Positions 1 through 9,960 are shown, counted from the stretch's first letter. The stretch is DNA of 64,000 bases from AP-15 sp963799085 (GCA_963799085.1 CAWCWA010000006.1:124001-188000); one strand, 5' to 3'. A program made the numbers and translations. The notes: generated by a model not told the origin, from the letters alone.

Positions 1-1
1 T

Positions 2-415
2 GAGGTCGACCTCGAAAGCCTGTATATCGGCACACGGTCCTCTCCCACCGGCCCCGCCACCTTGGGCCTGTACTACGGCGGCGACGGCTACGCCGCGGCG
101 TTGACAACCTTCTTGCAGGCTCCGGGCAACAACTTCTTGGACACCGTGGTAGACCTTTCCGCGCTGCAAGACCTCACCGGGAACCTCGAATTCCGCATCA
201 GCCAGATCGGGACCACCGCCGCCAACGGCGACCCCACCACCAACCCGAACGGCACTTTCCGGATCACCGATTACTTCGCGGGCGGCAGTTTCGATCGCAA
301 TATGCAGTTCACCGGCACTGTGGTTCGGACTTCCGTTCCGGAGCCGGCAACGCTTTTGCTGGTCGCCTTTGCCCTGGCGGGACTGATCGCCGTCCGCGCC
401 CGGCGCAGCGCCTGA
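2..415 (+). CDS. PEP-CTERM sorting-domain protein (3' part)
   Basis: The frame is open from base 2, so the start lies upstream of the window. The visible 137 residues form a polar, Gly/Thr/Asn-rich secreted-type domain. They end in a complete PEP-CTERM signal: the motif VPEPATLLL, a hydrophobic stretch of about 18 residues, and a basic tail RARRSA. In known systems this tail is recognised by an exosortase, which anchors or releases the protein at the cell envelope, usually in biofilm-forming bacteria. No exosortase gene is in the window. The function of the N-terminal domain cannot be judged. A hairpin with a T-run follows 30 bases after the stop. Confidence 0.85.
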   Translation, partial: EVDLESLYIGTRSSPTGPATLGLYYGGDGYAAALTTFLQAPGNNFLDTVVDLSALQDLTGNLEFRISQIGTTAANGDPTTNPNGTFRITDYFAGGSFDRNMQFTGTVVRTSVPEPATLLLVAFALAGLIAVRARRSA

Positions 416-444
416 GCCGATCCCGTTGCTGCGGCTTTTCCCCG

Positions 445-468
445 AAAGCCCGGCAGTATCCGGGTTTT
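445..468 (+). terminator. Rho-independent terminator after the PEP-CTERM gene
   Basis: A nine-pair stem (AAAGCCCGG against CCGGGTTTT, one G-T pair) with a six-base loop CAGTAT ends in four T. It lies 30 bases past the PEP-CTERM stop and 13 bases before the end of the convergent cyclase gene, so it probably serves mainly the plus-strand gene. Confidence 0.6.
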
Positions 469-480
469 CCTATCAGGACT

Positions 481-1746
481 CTACCCCGGGGGCAGGCCGA
501 AGACTTCAGCGGGCTGCGGCAGGCCGCGCACCGGGTGGAAGCCGAGCGAGACCAGTGGCTGCGGGCAGATGTCGGCAAAGGCGCGCGAGGTCAGAAGCGG
601 CCGGGAGAGGCGCTTCGTCAGGCCCTCGATGCGCGAGGCGAGGTTGACCGCCGGCCCGATCGTCGTGAAATCGAGCCGGTCGACGGCGCCGACATTGCCG
701 TAAATGACCTCGCCCAGATGCAGCCCGATGCCGGTCCGCAATTCGATCCGGCCTGTCCCCCGCCGCGTCTCGTTGACTGCGGCGAGCCGACGGAGGGCGT
801 CGGTCGCAGCGTCGAGCGCGCGCAGGCTCGCGGGTGCGAAATCCTCGTCGTCCTCGGCCGGAAAGATCGCGAGCACCCCGTCGCCCATGAATTTCAGCAC
901 CTCGCCGCGGCGCTCTTCGAGCGGCGAAACCATCGCGTCGAAATAATCGTCGAGGAGTTCGATGACCGCGTCGCCCGGCAGCCGGTCCGAGAGCCCGGTA
1001 AAGTTGCGCAGATCGGTGATCATGATGACCGCGCGCAATTGTTCGCCCTCGGCCCGCAGAATGTTACCGGCGAGGATGCGCCGTCCGGCCTGCGGCCCGA
1101 GATAGGTGTCGAGCAGATTGCCGCTGATCCGCCGCACCGCGCGGGTTTCGACGATCGCGGCGAGTGCAGGGTTGATCTCCTTGAGGGCGGCGATGTCGGC
1201 GTCGTCAAACCCGCCTGGCCGGTCGGTCGTCCAGGTCACCACCGGAAACCGCCGGAAGGTGCGGTTGAGCGGCAGGGCGAAATAGTCGGTCCCGCCGGTC
1301 TTGCGGATCTTCTCCAAGAGCGGATGACCGGACATCTCCCGGTCGAGCCGATAGCGGATAGGCGTGCCGCGTTCGATCGTCTGCCGGATCGGGCTCAGCC
1401 GGTATTCGTCGGTGTCCTCCGAGCCGTGCAGGATGCGGTATTCCTCGACGATCTTGCGCTCGCGCCACCAGCGCACGCCGACCCCCCGGATCTGCGGGTG
1501 CAGCGTGCCCATATGCAATGTCGCCCGCCACAACGGCACGCCGGCACCCAAAAGGCGCCAGCACAATTCGTCGAAAAGCTCGACCTCGCTGTCGATATGC
1601 GGCCCTTCTGTCAGGATCCAGCGCCCGATCTGGCCGCCAAGGATGGGCGCGCCAAGACCGCCATAGGCGCTCTCGATGCGGAAGAGTTCCTCGCCGCTCG
1701 TCGTCGTGGCGGGAGCGATCAAGGACGGGCTGGCATCCATCGGCAT
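481..1746 (-). CDS. Class III adenylate/guanylate cyclase
   Basis: Predicted to make cyclic AMP or GMP from ATP/GTP in the cytoplasm. With the ATG at 1746 the protein has 421 residues. The N-terminal half (to about residue 230) resembles the uncharacterised sensory-like domain of many alphaproteobacterial cyclases; no membrane segment is visible. The catalytic domain starts near residue 236. Metal-binding Asp245 sits in IMITDLRNF and Asp289 in FMGDGVLAIF. Asn368 and Arg372 in GPAVNLASR match the transition-state pair. A second ATG two codons downstream (1740) is an equally good start. The frame runs on upstream to 2430, but that part is antisense to the next gene. The gene is intact. It diverges from the gamma-glutamyltransferase gene across 144 bases. 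Confidence 0.9.
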   Translation of the reverse strand: MPMDASPSLIAPATTTSGEELFRIESAYGGLGAPILGGQIGRWILTEGPHIDSEVELFDELCWRLLGAGVPLWRATLHMGTLHPQIRGVGVRWWRERKIVEEYRILHGSEDTDEYRLSPIRQTIERGTPIRYRLDREMSGHPLLEKIRKTGGTDYFALPLNRTFRRFPVVTWTTDRPGGFDDADIAALKEINPALAAIVETRAVRRISGNLLDTYLGPQAGRRILAGNILRAEGEQLRAVIMITDLRNFTGLSDRLPGDAVIELLDDYFDAMVSPLEERRGEVLKFMGDGVLAIFPAEDDEDFAPASLRALDAATDALRRLAAVNETRRGTGRIELRTGIGLHLGEVIYGNVGAVDRLDFTTIGPAVNLASRIEGLTKRLSRPLLTSRAFADICPQPLVSLGFHPVRGLPQPAEVFGLPPG

Positions 1747-1890
1747 CGGCACAACTCTGGAGAACGGCTCGCCTAAGAGCGTCCGGCAGGCGTTAGATAG
1801 GCGTCTTGCGGGCGGTTTGCGACAGGCGGGATTTCCCCGCCCGGCAAGCTGGTCTACGCTGCCCGAGGACCCACATTTTGGAGCGACGAG

Positions 1891-3696
1891 ATGGCCGGTT
1901 TTACGACAAGACCCGAAATCCGCGGCACCTTTGGCGTCGTCGCCTCGACCCATTGGATCGCCTCCGCCGTCGGCATGAGCATCCTCGAAAAGGGCGGCAA
2001 CGCCTTCGACGCCGCGGCCGCCGCGGGCTTCACCTTGCAGGTCGTCGAGCCGGATTTGAACGGGCCGCTCGGCGAGGCGCCGATCCTGGTCTGGAGCGAG
2101 GCAAGAGAGCGGTGCGAGATGATTTGCGGGCAGGGGGTGGCGCCACAAGCCGCAACGATCGCGAAGTTCCGTGACCTCGGGCTCGATCTCGATCCCCGGC
2201 ACCGGGCTTCTCGCCGCCGCGGTCCCGGCGCGCTTTCGGTGCCTGGATGCGGCTGTTGCAGGATTACGGCACATTGCCGCTCGCCGAAATCCTCGGCCCG
2301 GCGATCGGCTATGCCGAAAACGGCTATCCCGCGGTCGGCCGCATCGGCGACACGGTGGCGGCGGTCGCTGAACTCTTTCGTCGGGAATGGCCGAGTTCGG
2401 CCGCGGTCTATCTGCCTGATGGCGCGCCACCGAAACCCGGCCGCCTGTTCCGCAACAAGGCCTTGGCGCGACCTACCGCCGCGTCCTTGCCGAAGCAGGC
2501 GATGGCGACCGCAATTCGCAGATCGAGCATGCCCGGCGGTCCTGGTACGAAGGCTTCGTCGCGGCGGCGGTCGACCGTTTCTGCCGCTGCGAAAAGGCGC
2601 TGGACGTGTCGGGACGGCGGCATGGCGGCCTGTTGACCGGGCAGGACATGGCGCGATGGCGCGTCCCGGTCGAGACGCCCCTCGCCTACGACTACCGTGA
2701 CTACACCGTCGTCAAGGGCGGGCCGTGGAGCCAGGGGCCGGTGCTGTTGCAGGCGCTGGCGCTCTTCAGGGGTTCGATCTCGACGATCTCGACCCGACCG
2801 GCCCCGAATTCGTCCACCTCGTCGCCGAATGCCTGAAGCTCGCCTTTGCCGACCGCGAAGCCTGGTATGGCGACCCCGATTTTGTCGCCGTGCCGATGTC
2901 GACCCTGCTGAGCGCCTCCTACAACGATGACCGGCGGCGTCTCGTCGGCGATCCGCCTCGCTCGAACTCCGACCGGGCCGGCCCGAGGGCCTGACGCCGC
3001 GGCTGCTCGTCGGCGGGCTCGAAGCCGCCCTCGGCGCCGGCATCGGCGAGCCGACGATAGGCGGGGTGGGCGAACCCACGGTCGGCCGCCATGGCGCGAT
3101 GGCCGGCGACACCTGCCATGTCGATGTGATCGACCGCTGGGGCAACATGGTGTCGGCGACCCCGAGCGGCGGCTGGCTGCAAAGCTCGCCGGTGATCCCC
3201 GAACTGGGCTTCTGCCTCGGCACGCGGATGCAGATGTTCTGGCTCGAGGAGGGGCTGCCGGCGAGCCTCGAACCCGGCAGGCGCCCGCGCAGCACATTGT
3301 CGCCGTCGCTCGCGTTCAAGGACGGCGAACCCTATCTCGCCTTCGGCACGCCCGGCGGCGACCAGCAGGACCAGTGGTCGGCCCTGATGTTCCTGCACCA
3401 TGCCCATCACGGGATGAACCTGCAGGAGGCGATCGACTGCCCGGCCTTCCACACCGAGCATATGCCGAGTTCGTTCTACCCGCGCGCCGCACAGCCGGGT
3501 CTGCTGGCGCTCGAAACCCGGTTCCCGGAGGCGACGCGCGCCGAACTCGCCCGCCGCGGCCATCGCGTTGCGGATCGGCGAGGCCTGGTCCGAGGGCAGG
3601 CTCTCGGGCTGCGCCCGCGAACGCACACCCGAGGGCGACGTGTTAAAGGCCGCGGCCAACCCGCGCGGCATGCAGGGCTACGCCGTCGGCCGCTGA
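1891..3696 (+). CDS. Gamma-glutamyltransferase family protein (frameshifted)
   Basis: Expected to be an N-terminal-nucleophile hydrolase acting on gamma-glutamyl compounds such as glutathione. ATG 1891 follows GGAGCGACGAG. The early part holds the family landmark GGNAFDAAAAAGF. The small-subunit start with its autocatalytic Thr is in GDTCHVDVIDRWGNM near 3108, followed by SATPSGGWLQSS. The C-terminal part ends MQGYAVGR at 3696. The reading moves between frames near 2165, 2230, 2480, 2770, 2985 and 3570, so the 1,806-base span carries at least five indels, likely sequence errors. I see no clear secretion signal, so this may be a cytoplasmic YwrD-like member. It ends 41 bases before the convergent ABC permease gene. 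Confidence 0.8.
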
Positions 3697-3737
3697 GGAG
3701 GGAGAGAGGAGGAGGGGCCCTCGCGCCGGCGGCCGGA

Positions 3738-4672
3738 TCAGCCCTTGACGCCGCCCATCGTGAGGCCCGAGGACATGCGGCGGCGGAACGCGTAATAGGT
3801 CGTAATCGGCGGCAGCGCATAGATGATCGCCGTCGCCATCATGTAATTCCACGGCGCCACGTCGCTGTTGAGGAACTGGGCGAGCGCCACCGGCACGGTC
3901 ATGTTGCGTTTGTCCGAAAGCAGCAGAAACTGGTACAGATATTCATTCCACGCCAAAAGCAATGCGTAGGTGCCGACCGCGACCAAAGCCGGCGCCATCA
4001 ACGGCAGGTAAATCCTGAAGTAGATTTGTACCGGCGCCGCGCCGTCGAGCCGCGCCAATTCGTCGAGTTCGAGTGGAATGCTTCTGCCGTATTCCTGAAA
4101 GATGAAAATCGCATAGGGTGTGGCGAAGGTCACGAGTGCCGCGATTACCGACCAAGGATTGTTGTTGAGGCCGTAATGCTGCATGATCAGATAGAACGGG
4201 ATGGCCAGGAACGACGCCGGGATGACATAGGTCAGCAACGCCGCGTTGGTCAGCGAGCCAGCCGTTGCCGGATCCGCATCCGGCCGACCGAAAACGTCGT
4301 CAGCGTCCCGATAGTCAGCACCAATATCGTCACCATCGCGGCGATAAAGACGCTGTTGCCGAACTGGTGCCAGAAAAACTCCAGATACCAGTAGCCCTGG
4401 CTCAGTACGATCCAGAAGCTTTCGGCGACGGGTGCGCCGGCCACAGCCGGTCGCTGAATACGTCGCCCTCCGGCTGGAGCGACACCATGATGATGTTGTA
4501 GATCGGCGTGATCGTCCACACCAGGAGGACGAGGCTCAATACCGCAGCGCCCGCATCGGTCAGGTAGCGGCGGCGGCGCGCGGCGCGGCGCATCCGGCTC
4601 GCCGACCACGATTGCGCGGCTGCGGACCGCGTCTCGGCGGCGCCGCGGCCCCTCGACGACTGCCGTGGTCAC
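3738..4672 (-). CDS. ABC transporter permease, MalG/UgpE type (frameshifted)
   Basis: Inner-membrane subunit of a carbohydrate-type ABC importer. It starts with GTG at 4672, overlapping the TGA of the upstream permease gene (GTGA), which implies translational coupling. A basic N-terminus is followed by a membrane segment (AVLSLVLLVWTITPIYNII), a second near 4330 (VFIAAMVTILVLTIGTL), and the rest in one frame from about 4240. The EAA-loop ATPase contact is visible as LDELARLDGAAP. It ends SSGLTMGGVKG, typical of MalG-like subunits. The frame changes near 4590, 4430 and 4245. Corrected length would be about 310 residues, normal being about 280. The substrate cannot be told from the sequence. 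Confidence 0.85.
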
Positions 4673-5583
4673 AGCTGGACCTCCGTGGTTTTCAGCTTGC
4701 GCATCAGGATGATGACGAGCGGGATGATCAGCGGCAGCGCCGACATCACGACGGCGACGCCGAGCCGCGGCTGGGCGAGATCAAAGGCGTTGCGGATGCC
4801 GAGTGTCGCCAGCAGATGCGTCGAATTCGCCGGCCCGCCGCCGGTCACGAAGAAGACCGAATTGAAATCGCCGAGCAGGAAAATCGTCGCCAGCAAGGTC
4901 AGGACCAGGTACATGTTGGCGAGCAGCGGAAAGGTGACATGCAGGAACCGGCGCAGCCCCGTGGCGCCGTCCACCTTGGCCGCGTCATAGATTTCCTGCG
5001 GGATCGACATCCGGCCCGGCAAGCAGGATCACGGTCCAGAACGGCAGCCATTTCCACAGATGCGAGTCGATCGCCGAACCGAGGGCGAGCCATCGCGAAT
5101 TGAGCCAGGACGGGCCTTCGATCCCGAAGATGTGGTAGAGCGCGTTGTTCAGAAGGCCCCATTCGCCGTTCAGCATCCAGTGGATCGAGATGAAGCCGGC
5201 AAGGCCGGGATCGCCCAGGGCAGCACGAAAACCAGCAGCAGCGCCTTGACCCACCAGCCCGGGCGCATGAAAAAGCCCGACAGCATCAGCGCGAGGAACA
5301 ATTTGAGGTTGACGCCGAAGGCCAGAAAAAGCGCGGTGTTGACGATCGTCTGGCGGTAGATCGGGTCGGAGAATATTTCGGCGTAGAGCCTGGGCTCGCT
5401 GCCCATCCACAAGCCGTAGAACACCGGGTAGACGACAAAAGCGAAGAACACCGCAGCGTATGGCACCAGAAACGCCAGGGCCCAGGTGTATTCGGAGCCC
5501 TTGAGCCCGCCTCGCAATGAGCGCAGCCAGATCCGGCGCGCCGGCGCCGGGCCACGAACCTCGAGAACCGTTGCGCTGGCCAT
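4669..5583 (-). CDS. ABC transporter permease, MalF/UgpA type (frameshifted)
   Basis: Partner permease of the same importer. ATG 5583 lies 9 bases after the binding-protein stop. The N-terminal cytoplasmic stretch is followed by a membrane segment (ALAFLVPYAAVFFAFVV), then IVNTALFLAFGVNLKLFLAL, and the EAA-loop region IPQEIYDAAKVDGATGLRRF near 4960. The frame shifts near 5200 and near 5015; the total span of 305 codons is the usual size, so the two indels compensate. The order binding protein, MalF-type, MalG-type is standard for CUT1 sugar importers, but the ATPase gene is not beside them. Confidence 0.85.
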
Positions 5584-5592
5584 GACCGCCTC

Positions 5593-6963
5593 TCAGGTCT
5601 GTGCGATCGGATATTTTGCGAAGATTTCCTCGATCCGCTTGAACGCCTTTTCTGCTGCCGCCTCGGGGGTCATGCCGCCGGTGATGATGTCGGCCCAGGC
5701 AACGCCCCAGACATGCTCGTTCTGCACCTGCGCGTAGGCCGGGTTGTAGACCCAGAAGGGCGGCACGGTCGGCCCGAGCAGGGCGGAATTGACGTAGGCC
5801 TTGCGGTGCGGGTCGTCCATCCACCACGGGTCGGCCTTGATGATCGACGGCATCGCCGGCACGTTGCGGCCAAGCCCTATTTTTAGATATTCGCCGCAGA
5901 TCTTCGGTTGGACCAGATATTTGAGGAAGTCCTTCGCGACCTCGACGTTCTTTGCCCCCTTCGGGATCAGGCCGCAGGCGTTGTTCGCGAGGCTCGGCGC
6001 CGGGTTGCCGTCGTTGTCGCGCGGCAGGCCCATCGTCAGGATGTCGTCGTAATCCTGCCGGTTCTTGATGATCGCGACCTCGGTCGAGATTGTGCCGTCG
6101 ATATCCATGACGACTTGCTTGGAATGAAAGGCGTTGTTGTTGTCGGAATCGTTCCAGTTGATGGCGCTTGGCGGCACGAAGCCGTCCTTGTAGGCGGTTG
6201 TGGGGTAGGTCAGCGCCTTGATCGCCGCCGCTCGCACCTTCGGATCATCGGCGTGCAGTTGCCCGTCCTTGGTGACAAGGTTCCCGCCGCCATAGGTGAT
6301 CAGCGCCAGATTGAACTGATTGTTCGAATCGTTGCCGGTCGAACTCAACGTGAAACCGATGCCGTAAAGCTTCCGTTCGCCCTTGGCGCGCAGTTCCTTC
6401 TGCACGCCTTTGAAGAAATCGTAACGGGCATCCCAGTTCTGCGGGATGTCTTCTTCCTTGTGCCCGGCCTTTTCCAGCAAGGGGCGCCAGATATGATTGA
6501 GCAATCCTGTTTGATTGTAGGGGACGCCATAGAAGCTGCGCTTCTTCAGGGCGTTGTTGTAGCAATTCATCGCACGCAATGCGGTCTCGGTGTATTCCTC
6601 CCGTTGCGTGTCGACCACGTCGGTCACGTCGACGAGCTTGTCCTGCCAGGCCAGAAGCGCGATGAGTTCGGCAGGATTGCTTTGGAACAAATCCGGAACG
6701 GCGCCGCTCGTCACCGCCGATATGATCTTCTGCCGCATCGGCGCGTAGGGAATGATGCTGCAGTCGAGCGTGTTGCCGCTCGCCTTCTGATAATCCTCGA
6801 AGATCTTGTTGATCGAGACGTCTTCTTCGTGGGCGAAACCCTGGGTCCACCATATGGTTCCGGTCGTCGCCGCGGCGTTGGCAATATAGGGCCGCGCCAG
6901 CGCTCCCGCCGCCAACAAGCCGGCCGATCCTTGAAGCAACGAGCGCCTGCTGAGACGATTCAT
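5593..6963 (-). CDS. Tat-exported extracellular solute-binding protein (family 1)
   Basis: Periplasmic substrate-binding protein of the importer encoded downstream. ATG 6963 is preceded by GGAAGGGAACACGACC, a good ribosome site; in-frame starts further upstream lack one. The 456-residue protein begins with a twin-arginine signal, LSRRSLLQGSAGLLAAGALA, followed by an AxA-like cleavage region. Export in folded form by the Tat system fits the tatBC genes 2 kb away. The body has the family-1 pattern (GTIWWTQGF, KIISAVTSGAVPDLF, GVPYNQTG, a C-terminal Trp-rich stretch). The gene is intact, unlike both permeases. The substrate is unknown; CUT1 membership suggests a sugar or polyol. Confidence 0.9.
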   Translation of the reverse strand: MNRLSRRSLLQGSAGLLAAGALARPYIANAAATTGTIWWTQGFAHEEDVSINKIFEDYQKASGNTLDCSIIPYAPMRQKIISAVTSGAVPDLFQSNPAELIALLAWQDKLVDVTDVVDTQREEYTETALRAMNCYNNALKKRSFYGVPYNQTGLLNHIWRPLLEKAGHKEEDIPQNWDARYDFFKGVQKELRAKGERKLYGIGFTLSSTGNDSNNQFNLALITYGGGNLVTKDGQLHADDPKVRAAAIKALTYPTTAYKDGFVPPSAINWNDSDNNNAFHSKQVVMDIDGTISTEVAIIKNRQDYDDILTMGLPRDNDGNPAPSLANNACGLIPKGAKNVEVAKDFLKYLVQPKICGEYLKIGLGRNVPAMPSIIKADPWWMDDPHRKAYVNSALLGPTVPPFWVYNPAYAQVQNEHVWGVAWADIITGGMTPEAAAEKAFKRIEEIFAKYPIAQT

Positions 6964-7171
6964 GGTCGTGTTCCCTTCCCGGTAGTCGGCAGCGCCGGTT
7001 CTTGTTCTCAGATTGCAACGAACTCTGAACCGCCGCCGCATACCGGTCAACAGGGCTCGGCGCCGAACTGGAAGAAGCCGACCTCCCTACGCTCCCGACG
7101 TCGGCTCGACCGCTTGCGTCGGATGGAAATGCCTGCATGCGCAGTCGGCGGCGGCGGTGTAGTATCCGCTT

Positions 7172-7912
7172 ATGGCGAGGCTCAGCGTCAATTTGAACAA
7201 GGTGGCCCTCCTGCGCAATTCCCGACGCACCGGCGTGCCGGACGTGCGCCGCTTCGGGCGGATCGCGCATGACGCGGGGGCGGATGGGCTGACCATGCAC
7301 CCGCGGCCCGACGAACGGCACATCAGGCGCCAGGACGTATTCGATCTAACCCAGCTGATGCGGTCCTGGCGGCCGGCTTTCGAGCTCAATATCGAGGGCT
7401 ATCCCGACAAGCGCTTTCTCGACCTCGTGGCGCTGGTCAAGCCCGAGCAATGCACATTGGTGCCGGACGCGCCCGACGTCCTGACCTCGGAAGAGGGGTG
7501 GCGGCTCGGCGGCGAACAGCGCGCGTTGGTGTTGCCGGCGGTCGCCGCGCTAAAAGAGATGGGCGCCCGGGTCATCTTGTTCATTGATCCCGACCCCGAA
7601 GCGGTGGTGCCGGTGCGCGAGGCCGGGGCGGACGGCATCGAGATCTATACCGGGAGCTATGCCGCGGCGTTTCGCGCTGGTGAGCCCGAGGCAATGCTGC
7701 GGTCCTGTGCCGCGACCGCTTCGCGCGCCGCCGAACTGGGGCTCGTCGTTAATATCGGCCATGATCTGAACCTGCACAATCTGCCGCCGCTCGTCACCGC
7801 CCTGCCGCAATTCGCCGAAGCCTCGATCGGCCACGAACTGACCGCCGACGCGCTCGAAATCGGCTTCGCCGCGGCGGTGCGCGCCTACAAGGCCGCCCTC
7901 GGCGGAGCCTGA
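7172..7912 (+). CDS. pdxJ: Pyridoxine 5'-phosphate synthase
   Basis: Last step of de novo vitamin B6 synthesis: condenses 3-amino-2-oxopropyl phosphate with 1-deoxy-D-xylulose 5-phosphate. The 246-residue TIM-barrel protein is full length. Landmarks are the N-terminal LSVNLNKVALLRNSR, the phosphate/catalytic loop TMHPRPDERHIR, the catalytic Glu in FELNIEGYP, GIEIYTGSYA, and VVNIGHDLNLHNLP. No frameshift. It is 12 bases upstream of the PH-domain gene and probably co-transcribed with it. The common partner acpS is absent here. Confidence 0.97.
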   Translation: MARLSVNLNKVALLRNSRRTGVPDVRRFGRIAHDAGADGLTMHPRPDERHIRRQDVFDLTQLMRSWRPAFELNIEGYPDKRFLDLVALVKPEQCTLVPDAPDVLTSEEGWRLGGEQRALVLPAVAALKEMGARVILFIDPDPEAVVPVREAGADGIEIYTGSYAAAFRAGEPEAMLRSCAATASRAAELGLVVNIGHDLNLHNLPPLVTALPQFAEASIGHELTADALEIGFAAAVRAYKAALGGA

Positions 7913-7924
7913 AAGGCGAGGGCC

Positions 7925-8416
7925 GTGCGCTATGTAAATCGGGTTCTGGAGCCGGGCGAGACCGTCATCTACGAGACGAAGCTGCACCGGCTGATCTATT
8001 TCCGGGCGGCGGTCGCCGGCATCATCTGCATCGCCTTGCTAATCGCCTCGGCCTCGGTCGGCGACCAGCCCAAGCTGATCCTCGCCCTGGAGATTGCCGC
8101 CATCCTTTTTGCGCTGCTGGCGGTCGGCGGCTGGCTGCGCGCCTTTATCCGTCGCGCCACGACCGAACTTGCCATCACCGACCACCGCATCATCTATAAG
8201 ACCGGGTTGCTGTCGCGGCACACGCTTGAGATGAACCGCAGCAAGGTCGAGAGCGTCGATGTTGACCAGTCGATCCTCGGCCGCCTTTTGAATTACGGCA
8301 CGATCGTCGTGCGCGGCACCGGCGGCAGCCTCGAACCGATCCGCGAGATCGCCGACCCGCTGACCTTCCGCAGCCGGATCACCACCGCGGGTCCGGCCGT
8401 GGTCGGGAACTACTGA
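7925..8416 (+). CDS. PH-domain (YdbS/bPH2-like) membrane protein
   Basis: A 163-residue protein of unknown role. It starts with GTG at 7925, 12 bases after pdxJ. Residues about 28-48 and 53-73 form a helical hairpin in the membrane. The rest is a bacterial PH-like domain with the recognisable pattern TELAITDHRIIYKTG, VESVDVDQSILGRLLNYGTI and VRGTGG. Proteins of this type are common single-copy membrane proteins in alphaproteobacteria. The gene is intact. About 135 bases separate it from tatB. Confidence 0.85.
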   Translation: MRYVNRVLEPGETVIYETKLHRLIYFRAAVAGIICIALLIASASVGDQPKLILALEIAAILFALLAVGGWLRAFIRRATTELAITDHRIIYKTGLLSRHTLEMNRSKVESVDVDQSILGRLLNYGTIVVRGTGGSLEPIREIADPLTFRSRITTAGPAVVGNY

Positions 8417-8550
8417 GGCGTCGGCGGCGGCGTCGATTGCCCGGGTCGGGGCTTTCTGACATCATCGCGCCGGCTTTGGAGCTCTATCGATGCCTTGTCT
8501 GACAAGTCGGCGCGCGGCATGGCCGCCGTTGGCGGATGGAACGCCCGGCG

Positions 8551-9054
8551 ATGTTTCTTGACCTCGGCTGGTCGGAATTGATGCTGATCGGAATCGTCGC
8601 GCTGATCTTTATCGGTCCCAAGGATTTGCCGAAGGCGCTGCGCGTCGCCGGGTTCTGGGTGCGCAAGGCGCGCACGCTGTCACGCGAATTCCAGAGCAGC
8701 GTCGATCAGATGATCCGCGAAGCTGAACTCGACGAGATGCGCCAGGAGTTGAAAAAGGCGACCGAGTTGGACCTCGACAAGGAATTTCGCGAGACCATCG
8801 ACCCGAAGGGCGAACTCGCCGAAAGCCTGAAACCGCCGGAACTGCCCGACTTCCGCGATACATCCAAACCGGAAGCTGTACCCGTCGGCAACGGTGCCGC
8901 ACGACCTGAGGAAGCGGTCGAGGACGGCGCTCTTTCGCCGCCTTCGGAAGCCGCCAACGGCGCCGGCGAGCCCGATACGGAGCCGGTCGGCGCGCCGCCG
9001 CCGAACCCGACGCCGGACGCGGCCGAGCACGGCATCGTCCCGCCGAAACCTTAG
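8551..9054 (+). CDS. tatB: Sec-independent translocase subunit TatB
   Basis: Substrate-receptor subunit of the twin-arginine translocon, working with TatC in the inner membrane. The preferred start is ATG 8551, giving MFLDLGWSELMLIGIVALIF, which matches the short periplasmic end and membrane helix of TatB; an in-frame ATG at 8536 would add five unsupported residues. The GPKDLPKALR hinge and an amphipathic helix (to about residue 60) follow, then a long Pro/Glu-rich acidic tail to residue 167. tatA, usually just upstream, is not found in the preceding 135 bases. tatC follows after 9 bases. Confidence 0.95.
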   Translation: MFLDLGWSELMLIGIVALIFIGPKDLPKALRVAGFWVRKARTLSREFQSSVDQMIREAELDEMRQELKKATELDLDKEFRETIDPKGELAESLKPPELPDFRDTSKPEAVPVGNGAARPEEAVEDGALSPPSEAANGAGEPDTEPVGAPPPNPTPDAAEHGIVPPKP

Positions 9055-9063
9055 AGGCATCGG

Positions 9064-9900
9064 GTGTCGGACGAGCAGGAGGACGAACTCGAAGAGGGTC
9101 GGATGCCGCTGCTCGATCATCTGATCGAGTTGCGCAACCGCCTGATGTGGGCGATCGGCGCGCTCATGGTCGGCTTTCTGATCTGCTATCAGTTCAAGGA
9201 GCGGATCTACGGCTTTCTGGTGCACCCGCTGGCGGTGATCTTCGAGGGCCAGACCGGGCGCCACCTGATCTACACAGGGCTGACCGAAGCGTTCTTCACC
9301 TACGTCAAGGTGTCGTTTTGGGCCGGGCTCTGCCTTGCCTTTCCGATCGTGGCGATCCAGATCTGGAAATTCGTCGCGCCGGGTCTCTACAAGACCGAGC
9401 GCAAGGCCTTTCTACCCTTATCTTTTTGCGACACCAGTGCTGTTCGCGATGGGCGCCGCACTCGCCTATTTCGTCGTGATCCCGGTCGCCTGGCGGTTTT
9501 TCGTCAGCTTCGAGACGCCGGCGGCGAGCGATGGCGGGCTTCCGATCGTGCTCGAGGCCAAGGTCAACGAGTATCTGTCGCTGGTGATGACCCTGCTGTT
9601 CGGGTTCGGCGTCGCCTTTCAATTGCCGGTGCTGCTTGACCCTGATGGCGCGGGTCGGTCTCGTCACTTCGGCCGGACTTGCGTCGAAACGGCGCTATGC
9701 GATCGTCGATCATGTTCGTCGTCGCGGCCGTTCTGACCCCACCCGACATCATCAGCCAGACAAGCCTCGCCGTTCCGCTGATCATCCTCTTCGAGGCTTC
9801 GATTATCTCCTGCCGCATGGTCGAGAAGGCGCGCGCCCGGCGCGAGGCGGAAGAGGAGGCCGAACTCGCCGGCAAGGGCAAACCCGCCTCCTCGGGGTGA
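9064..9900 (+). CDS. tatC: Twin-arginine translocase subunit TatC (three one-base insertions)
   Basis: Multispanning core of the Tat receptor complex. The start is GTG 9064 (MSDEQEDELEEGRMPLLDHL), matching TatC's MPLLDHLIELRNRL. Landmarks are FEGQTGRHLIYTGLTEAFF, the FYPYLFATPVLFAMG segment, and AVLTPPDIISQ near the end. The frame is broken by an extra T near 9411, an extra T near 9637 and an extra G near 9710. Removing these three bases restores a continuous 277-residue protein, the usual length. As Tat export is used by at least two proteins in this window, I take these as sequence errors rather than true loss. Confidence 0.93.
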
Positions 9901-9960
9901 GCGGGAAGCGGAGAAGCGCGGTGGACGCGCTGCCGCCGGCCGTCTATATGCGGCGCTGCG

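Noticed and set aside
535..1776. A 413-codon plus-strand frame
   Set aside because: Antisense to the cyclase gene, whose catalytic motifs are unambiguous.
1747..2430. N-terminal extension of the cyclase frame up to 2430
   Set aside because: This stretch is antisense to the gamma-glutamyltransferase start, and the cyclase family landmarks begin after 1746.
5908..7272. A 454-codon plus-strand frame
   Set aside because: Antisense to the well-supported solute-binding protein gene.
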